36,269 bases of DNA. Source: Thermoleophilia bacterium. Lineage in GTDB: Bacteria; Actinomycetota; Thermoleophilia; Miltoncostaeales; Miltoncostaeaceae. The translations under genes were made by a program, and so were the position numbers. A model generated the notes under the pieces. It was not told the origin of the DNA and did no database searches. It saw only the letters and a list, made by a program, of their open reading frames with translations. Positions 1-7,237 of the stretch are shown here, piece after piece; positions within the stretch are counted from its first letter, which is position 1; each line of letters begins with the position of its first letter. The stretch lies in assembly GCA_028285405.1 (NCBI GenBank), contig JANQPH010000048.1:1-36269 (forward strand). The letters are read 5' to 3'.

Positions 1-3
1 TCA

Positions 4-56
4 CCCTGAGGGCACGCCCAATGGGGCATCACCAGACGGACAGATTGCCCTCAGGG
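4..56. repeat. Inverted repeat, 11-bp arms
   Basis: Positions 4-14 are the exact reverse complement of 46-56. Each arm is itself nearly self-complementary, and a small GCCC/GGGC hairpin sits between them at 15-26. No T-run follows on either strand, so a classical terminator is not shown. It may be the 3' end signal of a gene left of the window, or the outer part of the structured region that follows. Confidence 0.45.
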
Positions 57-69
57 CAAAGCGCTGCGG

Positions 70-166
70 CCTGCGCGTCGGGCAACCAGCCCCGGAGAGA
101 CTGAGGCGACGACCAGAGGTCGTCGGCGCCAAGGGCCGGGGCTCTGTGCCCTCCTTGCGACGCAGG
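70..166. other. Nested inverted repeat, candidate structured RNA
   Basis: Four collinear paired segments fold this stretch into one long hairpin: 70-75 with 161-166, 78-84 with 147-151 and 158-160 (with an internal loop), 88-95 with 136-143 (8 bp perfect), and 107-114 with 118-125 (8 bp perfect, 3-nt loop AGA). An internal loop of about 11 by 10 nt separates the last two. It lies in the non-coding space before the SixA-like gene. I could not match it to SRP RNA, 6S RNA, tmRNA, RNase P RNA or a known riboswitch, and the transcribed strand is unknown. It could also be a DNA-level repeat. Confidence 0.35.
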
Positions 167-208
167 GGGCTGGACGTTACGAATCCCCCAGGCCATGGTC
201 TTCGCTGA

Positions 209-214
209 TAGCGT
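209..214 (+). promoter_or_regulatory. -10 box TAGCGT, leaderless type
   Basis: TAGCGT fits the TANNNT pattern and ends 6 nt before the GTG at 221. There is no Shine-Dalgarno sequence, so transcription probably starts at or next to the start codon. No -35 box is recognisable. Confidence 0.4.
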
Positions 215-220
215 CGCAAC

Positions 221-709
221 GTGATCGTCACGATCATGCGGCACGGAATCGCCGAGACGCGGGACCCGGCGAAGAAGCCCGACGAGGCTCGGGAGCTGAC
301 CGCACAGGGAAAGAAGCGCATGCGCGCCGCGGCGGCCGGCCTCGCGCGGCTCGGCGTGGACCCCGCCGAGATCGTCACCAGCCCGCTGATCCGTTGCCGC
401 CAGACCGCGACGATCGTCGCCGACACGCTCGGCGTCGACGGTCCACGTGAGGACGAGCGGCTGCGACCGGGGGCGAGCCTCTACCGCGTGATCGACCTGA
501 TCGTCGAGCGGGCGGAGGCGGACGAGCTTCTCTTGTGCGGGCACGAGCCCGACTGCTCCCAGATCGTCGCCGATCTGGTCGGCGGCGGCGACATCGAGAT
601 GCGCAAGGGCTCGGTGGCGCGAATCCAGCTGTCCGCGCCGCGACCCCGCGGCGGAACGCTGATCGGCCTCCACGCGCCGCGCGTGCTCCGCCGGCTCGCC
701 GCCGACTAG
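221..709 (+). CDS. sixA: SixA-like phosphohistidine phosphatase
   Basis: This 162-residue protein belongs to the histidine phosphatase superfamily. The phosphate-binding RHG motif is at residues 6-8 (MRHGIAE) and the second catalytic histidine is in the CGHEPD motif near residue 109. The single-domain length matches SixA, which in E. coli removes phosphate from histidine on phosphotransfer proteins. The substrate here is unknown. GTG 221 is chosen because a TAGCGT -10 box lies 6 nt upstream; ATG 236, directly before RHG, would leave no room for the first strand. It converges on the NTF2-like gene with a hairpin over its stop codon. It could instead be a phosphoglycerate-mutase-like phosphatase of other specificity. 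Confidence 0.85.
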   Translation: MIVTIMRHGIAETRDPAKKPDEARELTAQGKKRMRAAAAGLARLGVDPAEIVTSPLIRCRQTATIVADTLGVDGPREDERLRPGASLYRVIDLIVERAEADELLLCGHEPDCSQIVADLVGGGDIEMRKGSVARIQLSAPRPRGGTLIGLHAPRVLRRLAAD

Positions 710-715
710 GCGGCG
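697..715. terminator. Hairpin over a convergent gene junction
   Basis: CGCCGCC (697-703) and GGCGGCG (709-715) pair around a 5-nt loop. The stem spans the stop codon of the SixA-like gene and ends 7 nt before the stop of the opposing gene. No T-run follows. A short bidirectional terminator is possible, but so is chance in GC-rich DNA. Confidence 0.3.
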
Positions 716-722
716 CGGGACC

Positions 723-1058
723 CTACGAGCTCAGCGTCGCGGCGAAGACGATCGCGTCCCGGCGCGCCTCGACCACGATCCCGCGACGATCACCGTCGGC
801 CGTCGTGAAGGTGAGCAGGGCGTGGGCACCGTGCTGGTGGGGCGGATCCCACGCGGCCGCATCGCGCGCGACCGCAGCCAGCGCGTATGCGCCGTGCTTG
901 GCTCCCACCTCTCGCCCACCATCCGTCAGGACGACCACGTCGTCTCGTAGCGCGCCCTGAACGGCCCCGGCGTCAGCACCGGCAAGCGCGGAGAGCAACT
1001 GGCGGAGCACGGGAAGCGCATTGGCTTCCCGTTCCTCGTTCGTCGGATGAGTTCCCAC
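723..1058 (-). CDS. NTF2-like (SnoaL-type) small protein
   Basis: The 111-residue product resembles NTF2/SnoaL-fold domains. An N-terminal helical part (LLSALAGADAGAVQGALRDD) leads into VVVLTDGG, and two further predicted strands (ALLTFTTADG, AIVFAATLSS) complete a small cone-shaped fold. This pattern is also seen at the C terminus of some ECF sigma factors, but no sigma domains are present. It has no signal peptide. It is probably the last gene of a minus-strand group with the unknown protein and the SHOCT protein, 16 nt downstream of the former. Such folds bind small ligands or act as enzymes, but catalytic residues cannot be assigned. Confidence 0.6.
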   Translation of the reverse strand: MGTHPTNEEREANALPVLRQLLSALAGADAGAVQGALRDDVVVLTDGGREVGAKHGAYALAAVARDAAAWDPPHQHGAHALLTFTTADGDRRGIVVEARRDAIVFAATLSS

Positions 1059-1074
1059 CGAGCGGCGGGCGCGC

Positions 1075-1434
1075 CTACATGATCGCCCGAGAGGGCTCGA
1101 TCGAGCGCGCGAAGAGGGGGGTGAGGGTCTCGGGCAGGACCACCTCGGCCGAGTCGACGACCTTGGTGACGAGCTCGCTGCGGTCCTGCTGGGCCCGCTC
1201 GACGATGGCCTGCCAGCCGGCTCGCTCGTCCTCGCGCTCGTCTGCCAGGTCGACCATCGTCATGCCGATCTTCTCGGCGATGCGCGGCTGCGAGAGAAAG
1301 GCGTGCGCGTCCACGAGCAGGATCAGCCGCACCCACGGCTGATCGCCGTGCTCGTCGGCGTGACGCTGCCATTCGGGACTCACGTGCGGGCGCAGCTCCT
1401 CGCAAAGCGCTGCCCAAGTGGTGTCGTCAGCCAT
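1075..1434 (-). CDS. Protein of unknown function, alpha-helical
   Basis: A 119-residue, mostly helical soluble protein that I do not recognise. It is rich in Trp, Glu and Asp, with no signal peptide, membrane segment or cysteine pair. The start is ambiguous: GTG 1437 makes a 4-nt GTGA overlap with the stop of the SHOCT gene, while ATG 1434 makes a 1-nt TGATG overlap. Either way translation is probably coupled to the upstream gene. The acidic central part (LADEREDERAGW) may be a helix hairpin. Third-position GC is high throughout, so the frame is real. Confidence 0.6.
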   Translation of the reverse strand: MADDTTWAALCEELRPHVSPEWQRHADEHGDQPWVRLILLVDAHAFLSQPRIAEKIGMTMVDLADEREDERAGWQAIVERAQQDRSELVTKVVDSAEVVLPETLTPLFARSIEPSRAIM

Positions 1435-1709
1435 CACAGGCGGGCCAACAGCTCGGTCTTCTTGATCTCGTACTCCTCCTGGCTGATGTGACCCTCGTCG
1501 CGCAGTGCCGCGAGGTCACGGATGTCGTCCGCCGCAGTCCGCTCCTCGGGAGGCTTCGGCTTGCGCGGCTTCGGGCCGAACGGCCCGCCGGTCTTGGTGA
1601 GGTCCTCACCCATCCCCCGCGCGACGTCCTTGACACTCTCGAGGCTCTTCGCGAGCTCGTCCGCCACCTCGCGGAGCGCTCGCCGCAGGTCATCTTGTGA
1701 GTCGTCCAT
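1434..1709 (-). CDS. SHOCT-domain protein
   Basis: A 91-residue protein. Residues 1-40 form an amphipathic helix (DELAKSLESVKDVARGMGED), followed by a Pro/Lys-rich linker (GPKPRKPKPPEE). Residues about 60-91 match the short C-terminal SHOCT domain: a helix, the turn DEGHISQEEYE, then KKTELLARL. SHOCT domains are usually appended to other domains and may mediate oligomerisation or membrane-associated assembly; their exact role is not established. ATG 1709 is preceded by TAGAAT with a 7-nt gap, a leaderless arrangement. It is the first gene of a three-gene minus operon and is divergent from the MarR gene. Confidence 0.75.
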   Translation of the reverse strand: MDDSQDDLRRALREVADELAKSLESVKDVARGMGEDLTKTGGPFGPKPRKPKPPEERTAADDIRDLAALRDEGHISQEEYEIKKTELLARL

Positions 1710-1716
1710 GGTCTGG

Positions 1717-1722
1717 ATTCTA
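1717..1722 (-). promoter_or_regulatory. -10 box TAGAAT, leaderless type
   Basis: On the minus strand TAGAAT is followed by 7 nt and then the ATG of the SHOCT gene, which has no Shine-Dalgarno sequence. It differs from the TATAAT consensus at a single position. Confidence 0.5.
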
Positions 1723-1777
1723 GCGTCGTTCGCCCCACGCCTCGGGGCTACGGCACGACACGGCGCCAGGGATCCAC

Positions 1778-1783
1778 TACGCT
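1778..1783 (+). promoter_or_regulatory. -10 box TACGCT before marR-type gene
   Basis: TACGCT fits TANNNT and ends 10 nt before ATG 1794, so the leader would be only a few nucleotides. It faces the minus-strand TAGAAT 55 bp away, which leaves room for MarR autoregulation in the divergent region. That regulation is inference. Confidence 0.35.
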
Positions 1784-1793
1784 TCCCGGCGAG

Positions 1794-2267
1794 ATGGTGA
1801 ACCAGGCAACTGTCTCGGCCGGGACGGCGGGGCGCAGCCGCCCGCTCGCGGCGACCTCGGCGCTGACCGACGCCGCGACCCGTGCGGCGCGCGCGCTCGA
1901 CCGGCATGCCGCCGGCTACGGGCTGAGCGACGCCAAGCTGCAGCTGCTCGAGGTCCTGCGGTGCGCGGACGGCTGCCAGGCGTGCCTCTACACCATCGGC
2001 GAGGAGCTCTGCGTGTCGCGGCCCAACGTGACCAAGCTGGTCGACGGGCTCGAGCGCGAGGGACTCGTCGAGCGCCAACCGCACCCGACCGACCGGCGGA
2101 TGGTCCGAGCCAGGCTCACCTCCGAGGGCGAGCGGATCGCCGCAGCCGCGCTTCCGGGCCGGGCGGAGGTCGCCGCTCAGCTCTGGTCGGGGCTCCCCGA
2201 TGAGGAGCTCGACCGACTGCTGCTCGCGCTGGCCGAGGTGGGGCACGAGAGGCCCCACCTCGGGTGA
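1794..2267 (+). CDS. MarR-family transcriptional regulator
   Basis: The 157-residue protein has the MarR winged-helix architecture: an N-terminal dimerisation helix, a recognition helix around residues 75-95 (CVSRPNVTKLVDGLEREGLV), and the wing with the family signature PTDRRMVRARLTSEG near residues 101-115. A C-terminal dimerisation helix follows. A cysteine trio (LRCADGCQAC) lies just before the DNA-binding helices; it could sense oxidants or metal, which is speculation. It is divergent from the SHOCT operon, its most likely target with its own gene. The last codons encode one arm of a strong hairpin shared with the convergent citrate synthase gene. Confidence 0.9.
   Translation: MVNQATVSAGTAGRSRPLAATSALTDAATRAARALDRHAAGYGLSDAKLQLLEVLRCADGCQACLYTIGEELCVSRPNVTKLVDGLEREGLVERQPHPTDRRMVRARLTSEGERIAAAALPGRAEVAAQLWSGLPDEELDRLLLALAEVGHERPHLG
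2233..2263. terminator. Bidirectional terminator hairpin inside a coding end
   Basis: A perfect 12-bp stem, 2233-2244 with 2252-2263 and a 7-nt loop, lies within the last 12 codons of the MarR gene and ends just before its TGA. The citrate synthase stop is 18 bp further, so the element can serve both converging transcripts. There is no T-run, as is usual in very GC-rich genomes. Confidence 0.55.
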
Positions 2268-2280
2268 GCGTGGGTCGCGC

Positions 2281-3609
<1,329 letters not shown>

Positions 3610-3674
3610 CAACTTCCCCTGATGCAGGCTTCGCGCTCCGCTGCCCGGAGCGCCCGGTTCGTTCGTTCACCATG

Positions 3675-3680
3675 ATTCTA
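3675..3680 (-). promoter_or_regulatory. -10 box TAGAAT of gltA
   Basis: TAGAAT on the minus strand lies 65 bp upstream of the citrate synthase ATG, giving a leader of about 58 nt with a good Shine-Dalgarno sequence. No clear -35 hexamer is seen at 16-18 bp. Confidence 0.4.
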
Positions 3681-3731
3681 CTTGTGACGCGTCGCCGCCG
3701 ACCGAAAAACCGGATCCGAGCGAGACGCTGT

Positions 3732-3737
3732 TAGCAT
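3732..3737 (+). promoter_or_regulatory. -10 box TAGCAT of the NYN-LOTUS gene, long leader
   Basis: TAGCAT predicts a transcript starting near 3744 with a leader of about 110 nt, unusually long for this window. The leader holds a 7-bp hairpin (3781-3787 with 3791-3797, loop CCG) and ends in the ribosome-binding site GGAAGGAA. I find nothing else in the 245-bp gap 3610-3854. Confidence 0.35.
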
Positions 3738-3854
3738 GGCCCCGGTTCGCGCGAGCGCATGAGCGATCGTCGATGTGAGCGCCGCCACCGTGGCGGCCCC
3801 CGCGACGCCCCTCGACGCGAGCCTCAGTCATCACTCTTCGGAAGGAATACATAC

Positions 3855-5546
3855 GTGGCCGAGCATGAGAGCTCGCTCGCAGTCCTGATCGACTACGAGA
3901 ACCTGGCCAGGGGCGGGGGACGAGGGCGCCAATTCGACGTGCGCCTGGTCCTCAACCGCCTCTCGGACAAGGGGCGCGTCATCGTGAAACGCGCCTACGC
4001 GGACTGGAGCCGCTACCGCAACGCCCGACACGACCTCCAGAACCTCGGCCTCGGCCTGATCGAGATGCCGTCGGCGCAGGAAGGCGCCAAGAACCGGGCG
4101 GACATCCAGATGGCCGTGGACGCGATGGAGATCGCGTACAGCCGGCAGCACGTCGACTACTTCGCGATCGTCTCCGGCGACAGCGACTTCACGCCCCTCG
4201 TCGGGAAGCTGCGCGAGCTGAACAAGCGCGTCCTCGGGGTCGGGCTGAAGAACGCGACCAGCGAGCTGCTGGTCGCCAACTGCGACGAGTTCATCTACTA
4301 CGAGTCGCTGGCGAGCGCACCGCGACGCGGGACGCCCGAGAGCCATGACCCGGTCGAGCTGCTGCGCGAGACGCTGTCCGCGCTCGCGCGCGAGGGATCC
4401 GAGACCCCGCTGGCGAGCCACGTCAACGACACGATGCGGCGCAAGGACCCGGCGTTCGACTACGAGGAGCTCGGGTTCGGGACGCTGACCAAGTTCCTCG
4501 ACAAGATGGCGGACGACGGGGTCGTCAAGCTCGAGAAGGATCCGAGGTCGGGCACCTACCGGGTGTCGCTGGCCGACGGCAGCGCGGTGGTCGCCGCGCG
4601 CGAGGGCTCGGAGTCCGACGACGGCGCGCCGCCCTCCGGCCGCCGGCGCCGCCGCCGCAGGCGCGGGGGCCGGGGATCGGACAACGACCGCGGCACGACG
4701 GACACGGACGTCTCGGACGACCAGCGCGAGGACGACGCCGCGGAGATCTTCGAGCACGTCGTCACCGACGAGCAGCCGCCGGACGAGTCGGAGCTTCCGC
4801 CCGTCGACGAGCCGATCTCGTACGAGGACATGATCATGCTCACGCCGGACCTGAACGGCGAGACCGAGCTGATCGAGGCGACCGATTCCGGAGACGACTC
4901 GCCGCCGTCGCGCAGCTCGCGGCGCCGCCGCCGGCGCGGCGCAACGGCCGACCCGGAGCCGACCGCGGCCGATCTGACCGAGCTGAGCGAGGAGCCTGCC
5001 GAGGCACCGGCCGCCGACGCGCAGGACGCGCCGCCGGAGGAACCGGCCGCCGCAAGCGAGACCGCGGATGCCGCAAGCGAGACCGCGGATGCCGCAAGCG
5101 AGGCGGGCTCCGAGCCGGAGGCCGAGGCCGAGAGCACGTCACGGCGCAGGCGTCGGCGGACGAGCACGGCCCCCGCCCCACCGCCCGAGCCCGAGCCGTC
5201 GGCATCGGATGCGGCCGACGACCCGCAGGCCGAGTCGGAGGATGCGCCGAAGGCCGACGAGCCGTCGACGGAGGCCGAGCCATCCGTCGATCCGGTCGCG
5301 GCGGCGGCTGAGGCGACGAGCAAGAGCCGCCGGGTTCGGCGCCGGTCGACGACCCAGGCCGACGACGCGCCGGCCGAGGAGAAGCCCAAGCGCCGGCGGA
5401 CCACGCGGGCCAAGAAGGCCGAGACCGAGGAGGCTCCGGCCGCAGAGGCCGAGGCCACCGAGGAGGCGCCGGCCGAGGAGAAACCCAAGCGCCGGCGGAC
5501 CACGCGGGCCAAGAAGGCCGACACCGAGTCGGCCGACTCCGAATAG
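3855..5546 (+). CDS. NYN-domain putative RNase with LOTUS domain and charged tail
   Basis: A 563-residue protein in three parts. Residues 8-150 are an NYN/PIN-like nuclease domain with the acidic site LIDYENL (Asp13, Asn16), NRADIQMAVD (Asp83, Asp89) and SGDSDF (Asp109, Asp111). Residues about 164-240 resemble an OST-HTH/LOTUS domain (VELLRETLSALAREG to GTYRVSLADG), an RNA-binding winged helix. Residues 241-563 are disordered and alternate Arg-rich clusters (RRRRRRRRGG) with Glu/Ala-rich stretches; two near-identical 19-residue blocks containing KPKRRRTTRAKKA sit at the end. GTG 3855 is chosen for its upstream GGAAGGAA and because homology begins there. Family knowledge suggests RNA cleavage or quality control; the target is unknown. 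Confidence 0.85.
   Translation: MAEHESSLAVLIDYENLARGGGRGRQFDVRLVLNRLSDKGRVIVKRAYADWSRYRNARHDLQNLGLGLIEMPSAQEGAKNRADIQMAVDAMEIAYSRQHVDYFAIVSGDSDFTPLVGKLRELNKRVLGVGLKNATSELLVANCDEFIYYESLASAPRRGTPESHDPVELLRETLSALAREGSETPLASHVNDTMRRKDPAFDYEELGFGTLTKFLDKMADDGVVKLEKDPRSGTYRVSLADGSAVVAAREGSESDDGAPPSGRRRRRRRRGGRGSDNDRGTTDTDVSDDQREDDAAEIFEHVVTDEQPPDESELPPVDEPISYEDMIMLTPDLNGETELIEATDSGDDSPPSRSSRRRRRRGATADPEPTAADLTELSEEPAEAPAADAQDAPPEEPAAASETADAASETADAASEAGSEPEAEAESTSRRRRRRTSTAPAPPPEPEPSASDAADDPQAESEDAPKADEPSTEAEPSVDPVAAAAEATSKSRRVRRRSTTQADDAPAEEKPKRRRTTRAKKAETEEAPAAEAEATEEAPAEEKPKRRRTTRAKKADTESADSE
5049..5102 (+). repeat. 21-bp tandem repeat, 2.6 copies
   Basis: Two exact copies (5049-5069, 5070-5090) plus a 12-bp partial copy (5091-5102) encode repeated AASETAD in the tail of the NYN protein. 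Perfect identity at synonymous positions suggests recent slippage expansion. Confidence 0.85.
5367..5422 (+). repeat. 56-bp direct repeat, copy 1
   Basis: Nearly identical to 5466-5521, 99 bp downstream in the same frame; the difference I see is in the AAG/AAA lysine codon. It encodes APAEEKPKRRRTTRAKKA, a basic block resembling histone-H1-like or AT-hook-like tails. Confidence 0.85.
5466..5521 (+). repeat. 56-bp direct repeat, copy 2
   Basis: Second copy of the basic block at 5367-5422, ending nine codons before the stop of the NYN protein. The duplication extends the positively charged C terminus. Confidence 0.85.
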
Positions 5547-5562
5547 AAGTACCGAAAACCGT

Positions 5563-5596
5563 GCCCGCGGCTGGGGTCGCCCTCAACTCCGCGGGC
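5563..5596 (+). terminator. Hairpin downstream of the NYN gene
   Basis: GCCCGCGG (5563-5570) and CCGCGGGC (5589-5596) pair around an 18-nt loop, starting 16 bp after the stop at 5546. The stem is strong, the loop is long and there is no T-run, so terminator function is plausible only. Confidence 0.35.
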
Positions 5597-5656
5597 GCGA
5601 CACCCGATATGTAGCGGCGAGTGGCGCAATCGGGCGCCCTCGTCCGGGGGGTGTGC

Positions 5657-6076
5657 ATGTCGGACCGCACGCGGGTGCTGATCGTCAGTGACGATCGCGA
5701 TCTTCGCGAGCGGCTGCGCACCGGCGTGTTCGCGCTCGGCGCACTTCCGGTGCTGACCGGCGACCCGGACCAGGCCGTTCAGATCGCTGTGGAGTCCCAA
5801 CCGGAGGCGGCGATCGTCGACGGACGGCTCGCCCACGAGGACGCGCGGGTGCGGCCCGAGAGCCTGCGGCGCGTGCCGTCTCTCGCCGACGCCCCGTTCA
5901 TGCTGATCACCTCGCGGGCTGACCGGGGCGGGCTCGTCCGCCTCGGCGACGACGACACGGTCACGGTCATCGAGCGGGCGCTGGACATGGGATCGCTCAG
6001 TGCCCGGCTGCGCACATGGCTTCGCGGCGGCGGATCGCCTCCGGCGGGCGGACTGCGGCGCGCATCACCCGAGTGA
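5657..6076 (+). CDS. Receiver-domain-like protein, probable atypical response regulator
   Basis: The 139-residue product has a CheY-like fold without an output domain. RVLIVSDDRDLRERL gives the acidic pair Asp12/Asp13, AAIVDGR the candidate phospho-acceptor Asp55, and FMLITSRAD the conserved Thr/Ser85-86. The lysine expected after strand 5 (usually TKPFD) is replaced by arginine in IERALD (Arg107), and the usual hydrophobic residue after Asp55 is missing (DGRL). Phosphorylation may be altered or absent. ATG 5657 is preferred because the domain starts at once after it; GTG 5621 would add 12 unrelated residues. No kinase is adjacent. It follows the NYN gene by 110 bp and may be transcribed separately. 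Confidence 0.65.
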   Translation: MSDRTRVLIVSDDRDLRERLRTGVFALGALPVLTGDPDQAVQIAVESQPEAAIVDGRLAHEDARVRPESLRRVPSLADAPFMLITSRADRGGLVRLGDDDTVTVIERALDMGSLSARLRTWLRGGGSPPAGGLRRASPE

Positions 6077-6085
6077 CGCAGGTCG

Positions 6086-6808
6086 CTACGAGCCCGGCGC
6101 CCTCTCGTAGGCGTCCTCGGCCGCCTGGAGGATCACGCCCTCGTCGACCGCGCCACCCTGCTCGCCGAAGACCTGGATCCCGTAGAGGAACCGGCCGGCC
6201 GAGAAGCTCACGAACAGCACGTCGGCCGCCGGACCCTCGTCCGAGTCGACCTCGAGGTGGATCGCCGCCGCACCGGGGATGTCGGGCACGGCCACGTCGG
6301 TGCTCGGCACCGCAGAGCTGCGCCTGACCTCCGCGATGGACTCCCCCACCTCGGTCCGGGCGGCACTCGGCGTCGCGAACCCGACGACGTAGGAGCGAAC
6401 GAGCTGCGGCCCCTCACCAGGCCCGAACCTGACCTGATCGCGCAGGACGCCGAGGTCGTACCCACCCGCCTCGAATCGCTCGACCGCGGCGTCGCGGCCG
6501 GGGTCGCCCTCCGAGTAGAGCCGGTCGACGAGCTCGGCGGCGGTGCCGAGCTCGGTGAGGCTGCCCGCTCCGAGGTCGGCGATCGCATCATCGGCCGGCA
6601 GCAGCAGCGCGAGCTCGCGCCCGCGCTGGGACACCTCGGTCCCCGCCTCGGTCGATGTCCGCTCGGTCGTGGTCTGCTCGGTCGTGGCGTCCGACTCGGA
6701 GTCCGAGTCCGAGCCCCCACACGCCGCGCCGACCCCGATGATCGCCGCCGCCGCGACCGCCACCAGCCCGGTGCGGAGCACGCGGCGAGCGCGGGTGGAA
6801 CGGGTCAC
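6086..6808 (-). CDS. Putative lipoprotein of unknown function
   Basis: This 240-residue protein starts with Arg-rich MTRSTRARR, a hydrophobic segment (residues 13-28) and a lipobox-like GVGAAC with Cys30, then a Ser/Asp/Thr-rich linker typical of a lipid-anchored protein. The rest (about 60-240) looks like one globular domain with no motif I recognise. The lipobox is imperfect (Gly at -3), so it might be secreted. GTG 6808 overlaps the stop of the Mec protease gene (GTGA), making it the last gene of the sulfur-carrier operon. Whether it has a part in cysteine metabolism or is merely co-transcribed cannot be told. Confidence 0.7.
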   Translation of the reverse strand: MTRSTRARRVLRTGLVAVAAAAIIGVGAACGGSDSDSESDATTEQTTTERTSTEAGTEVSQRGRELALLLPADDAIADLGAGSLTELGTAAELVDRLYSEGDPGRDAAVERFEAGGYDLGVLRDQVRFGPGEGPQLVRSYVVGFATPSAARTEVGESIAEVRRSSAVPSTDVAVPDIPGAAAIHLEVDSDEGPAADVLFVSFSAGRFLYGIQVFGEQGGAVDEGVILQAAEDAYERAPGS

Positions 6809-7227
6809 GCCGTGGCGTCCCCGATCTCGACCGGCTCCTCGGTGATCGCCTCCTCCGGCTCCTTGGTCCGGTCGATGTGGAAGGCCCGGATGTCCGGGTT
6901 GTCATCGTCGGCGATGGACACGATCACGTAGAGCGTGTTGGGAAAGAAGGCGAGCTCGACATCGGTACGCGAGGGATACGCGGCCGATCGCGTGTGCGAG
7001 TGGTAGATCGCGAGCAGGTCGTGGCCGGCCTCGTCGATCCCGTCCATGATCTCGAGCTGCTCCTTCGGATCCATCACGTACATGAAGGGGCTGCCCTCGG
7101 CATTCGTCGCCGGGTGCACCCGCACCGCTCGCCCGCCCTCGCCGGCGATCATGCCGCAGCACTCGTTGGGAAAGGCCTCGCGGGCGTGCGCGACGATCTG
7201 CTCGGCGAGCTCGGGTGCCAACTCCAC
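6805..7227 (-). CDS. mec: JAMM/MPN+ metalloprotease, Mec type
   Basis: The 140-residue protein is a single JAB/JAMM zinc protease domain. The complete metal and catalytic set is present: Glu22 (NECCG), His76, His78, Ser86 and Asp89 in the order HSH, seven residues, S, two residues, D. In Mycobacterium tuberculosis Mec hydrolyses the CysO-cysteine adduct to free cysteine. The neighbours (cysM directly upstream, cysO and the E1-like gene before that) are the same pathway, which supports that role. Here the enzyme may also trim the seven-residue tail of CysO. GTG 7227 lies 10 nt after the cysM stop, without an obvious Shine-Dalgarno sequence; the end overlaps the lipoprotein gene. Confidence 0.9.
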   Translation of the reverse strand: MELAPELAEQIVAHAREAFPNECCGMIAGEGGRAVRVHPATNAEGSPFMYVMDPKEQLEIMDGIDEAGHDLLAIYHSHTRSAAYPSRTDVELAFFPNTLYVIVSIADDDNPDIRAFHIDRTKEPEEAITEEPVEIGDATA

Positions 7228-7237
7228 GCCGGGTGGT

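Noticed and set aside
70-166. Assignment as SRP RNA, 6S RNA, tmRNA or RNase P RNA
   Set aside because: The expected conserved loops and terminal sequences are missing on both strands; kept only as an unnamed candidate.
171-195. T-arm-like stretch (ACGTTACGAATC) suggesting tRNA or tmRNA
   Set aside because: No matching 5-bp T stem, no anticodon arm and no acceptor stem could be formed around it.
3759-3854. N-terminal 32-residue extension of the NYN protein
   Set aside because: The extension is Arg/Pro-rich without domain similarity, and a ribosome-binding site directly precedes GTG 3855.
4556-5836. Long minus-strand frames opposite the NYN protein, Ser/Ala- or Arg-rich
   Set aside because: They mirror the charged tail of the plus-strand protein; third-position bias and domain content fit only the plus frame.
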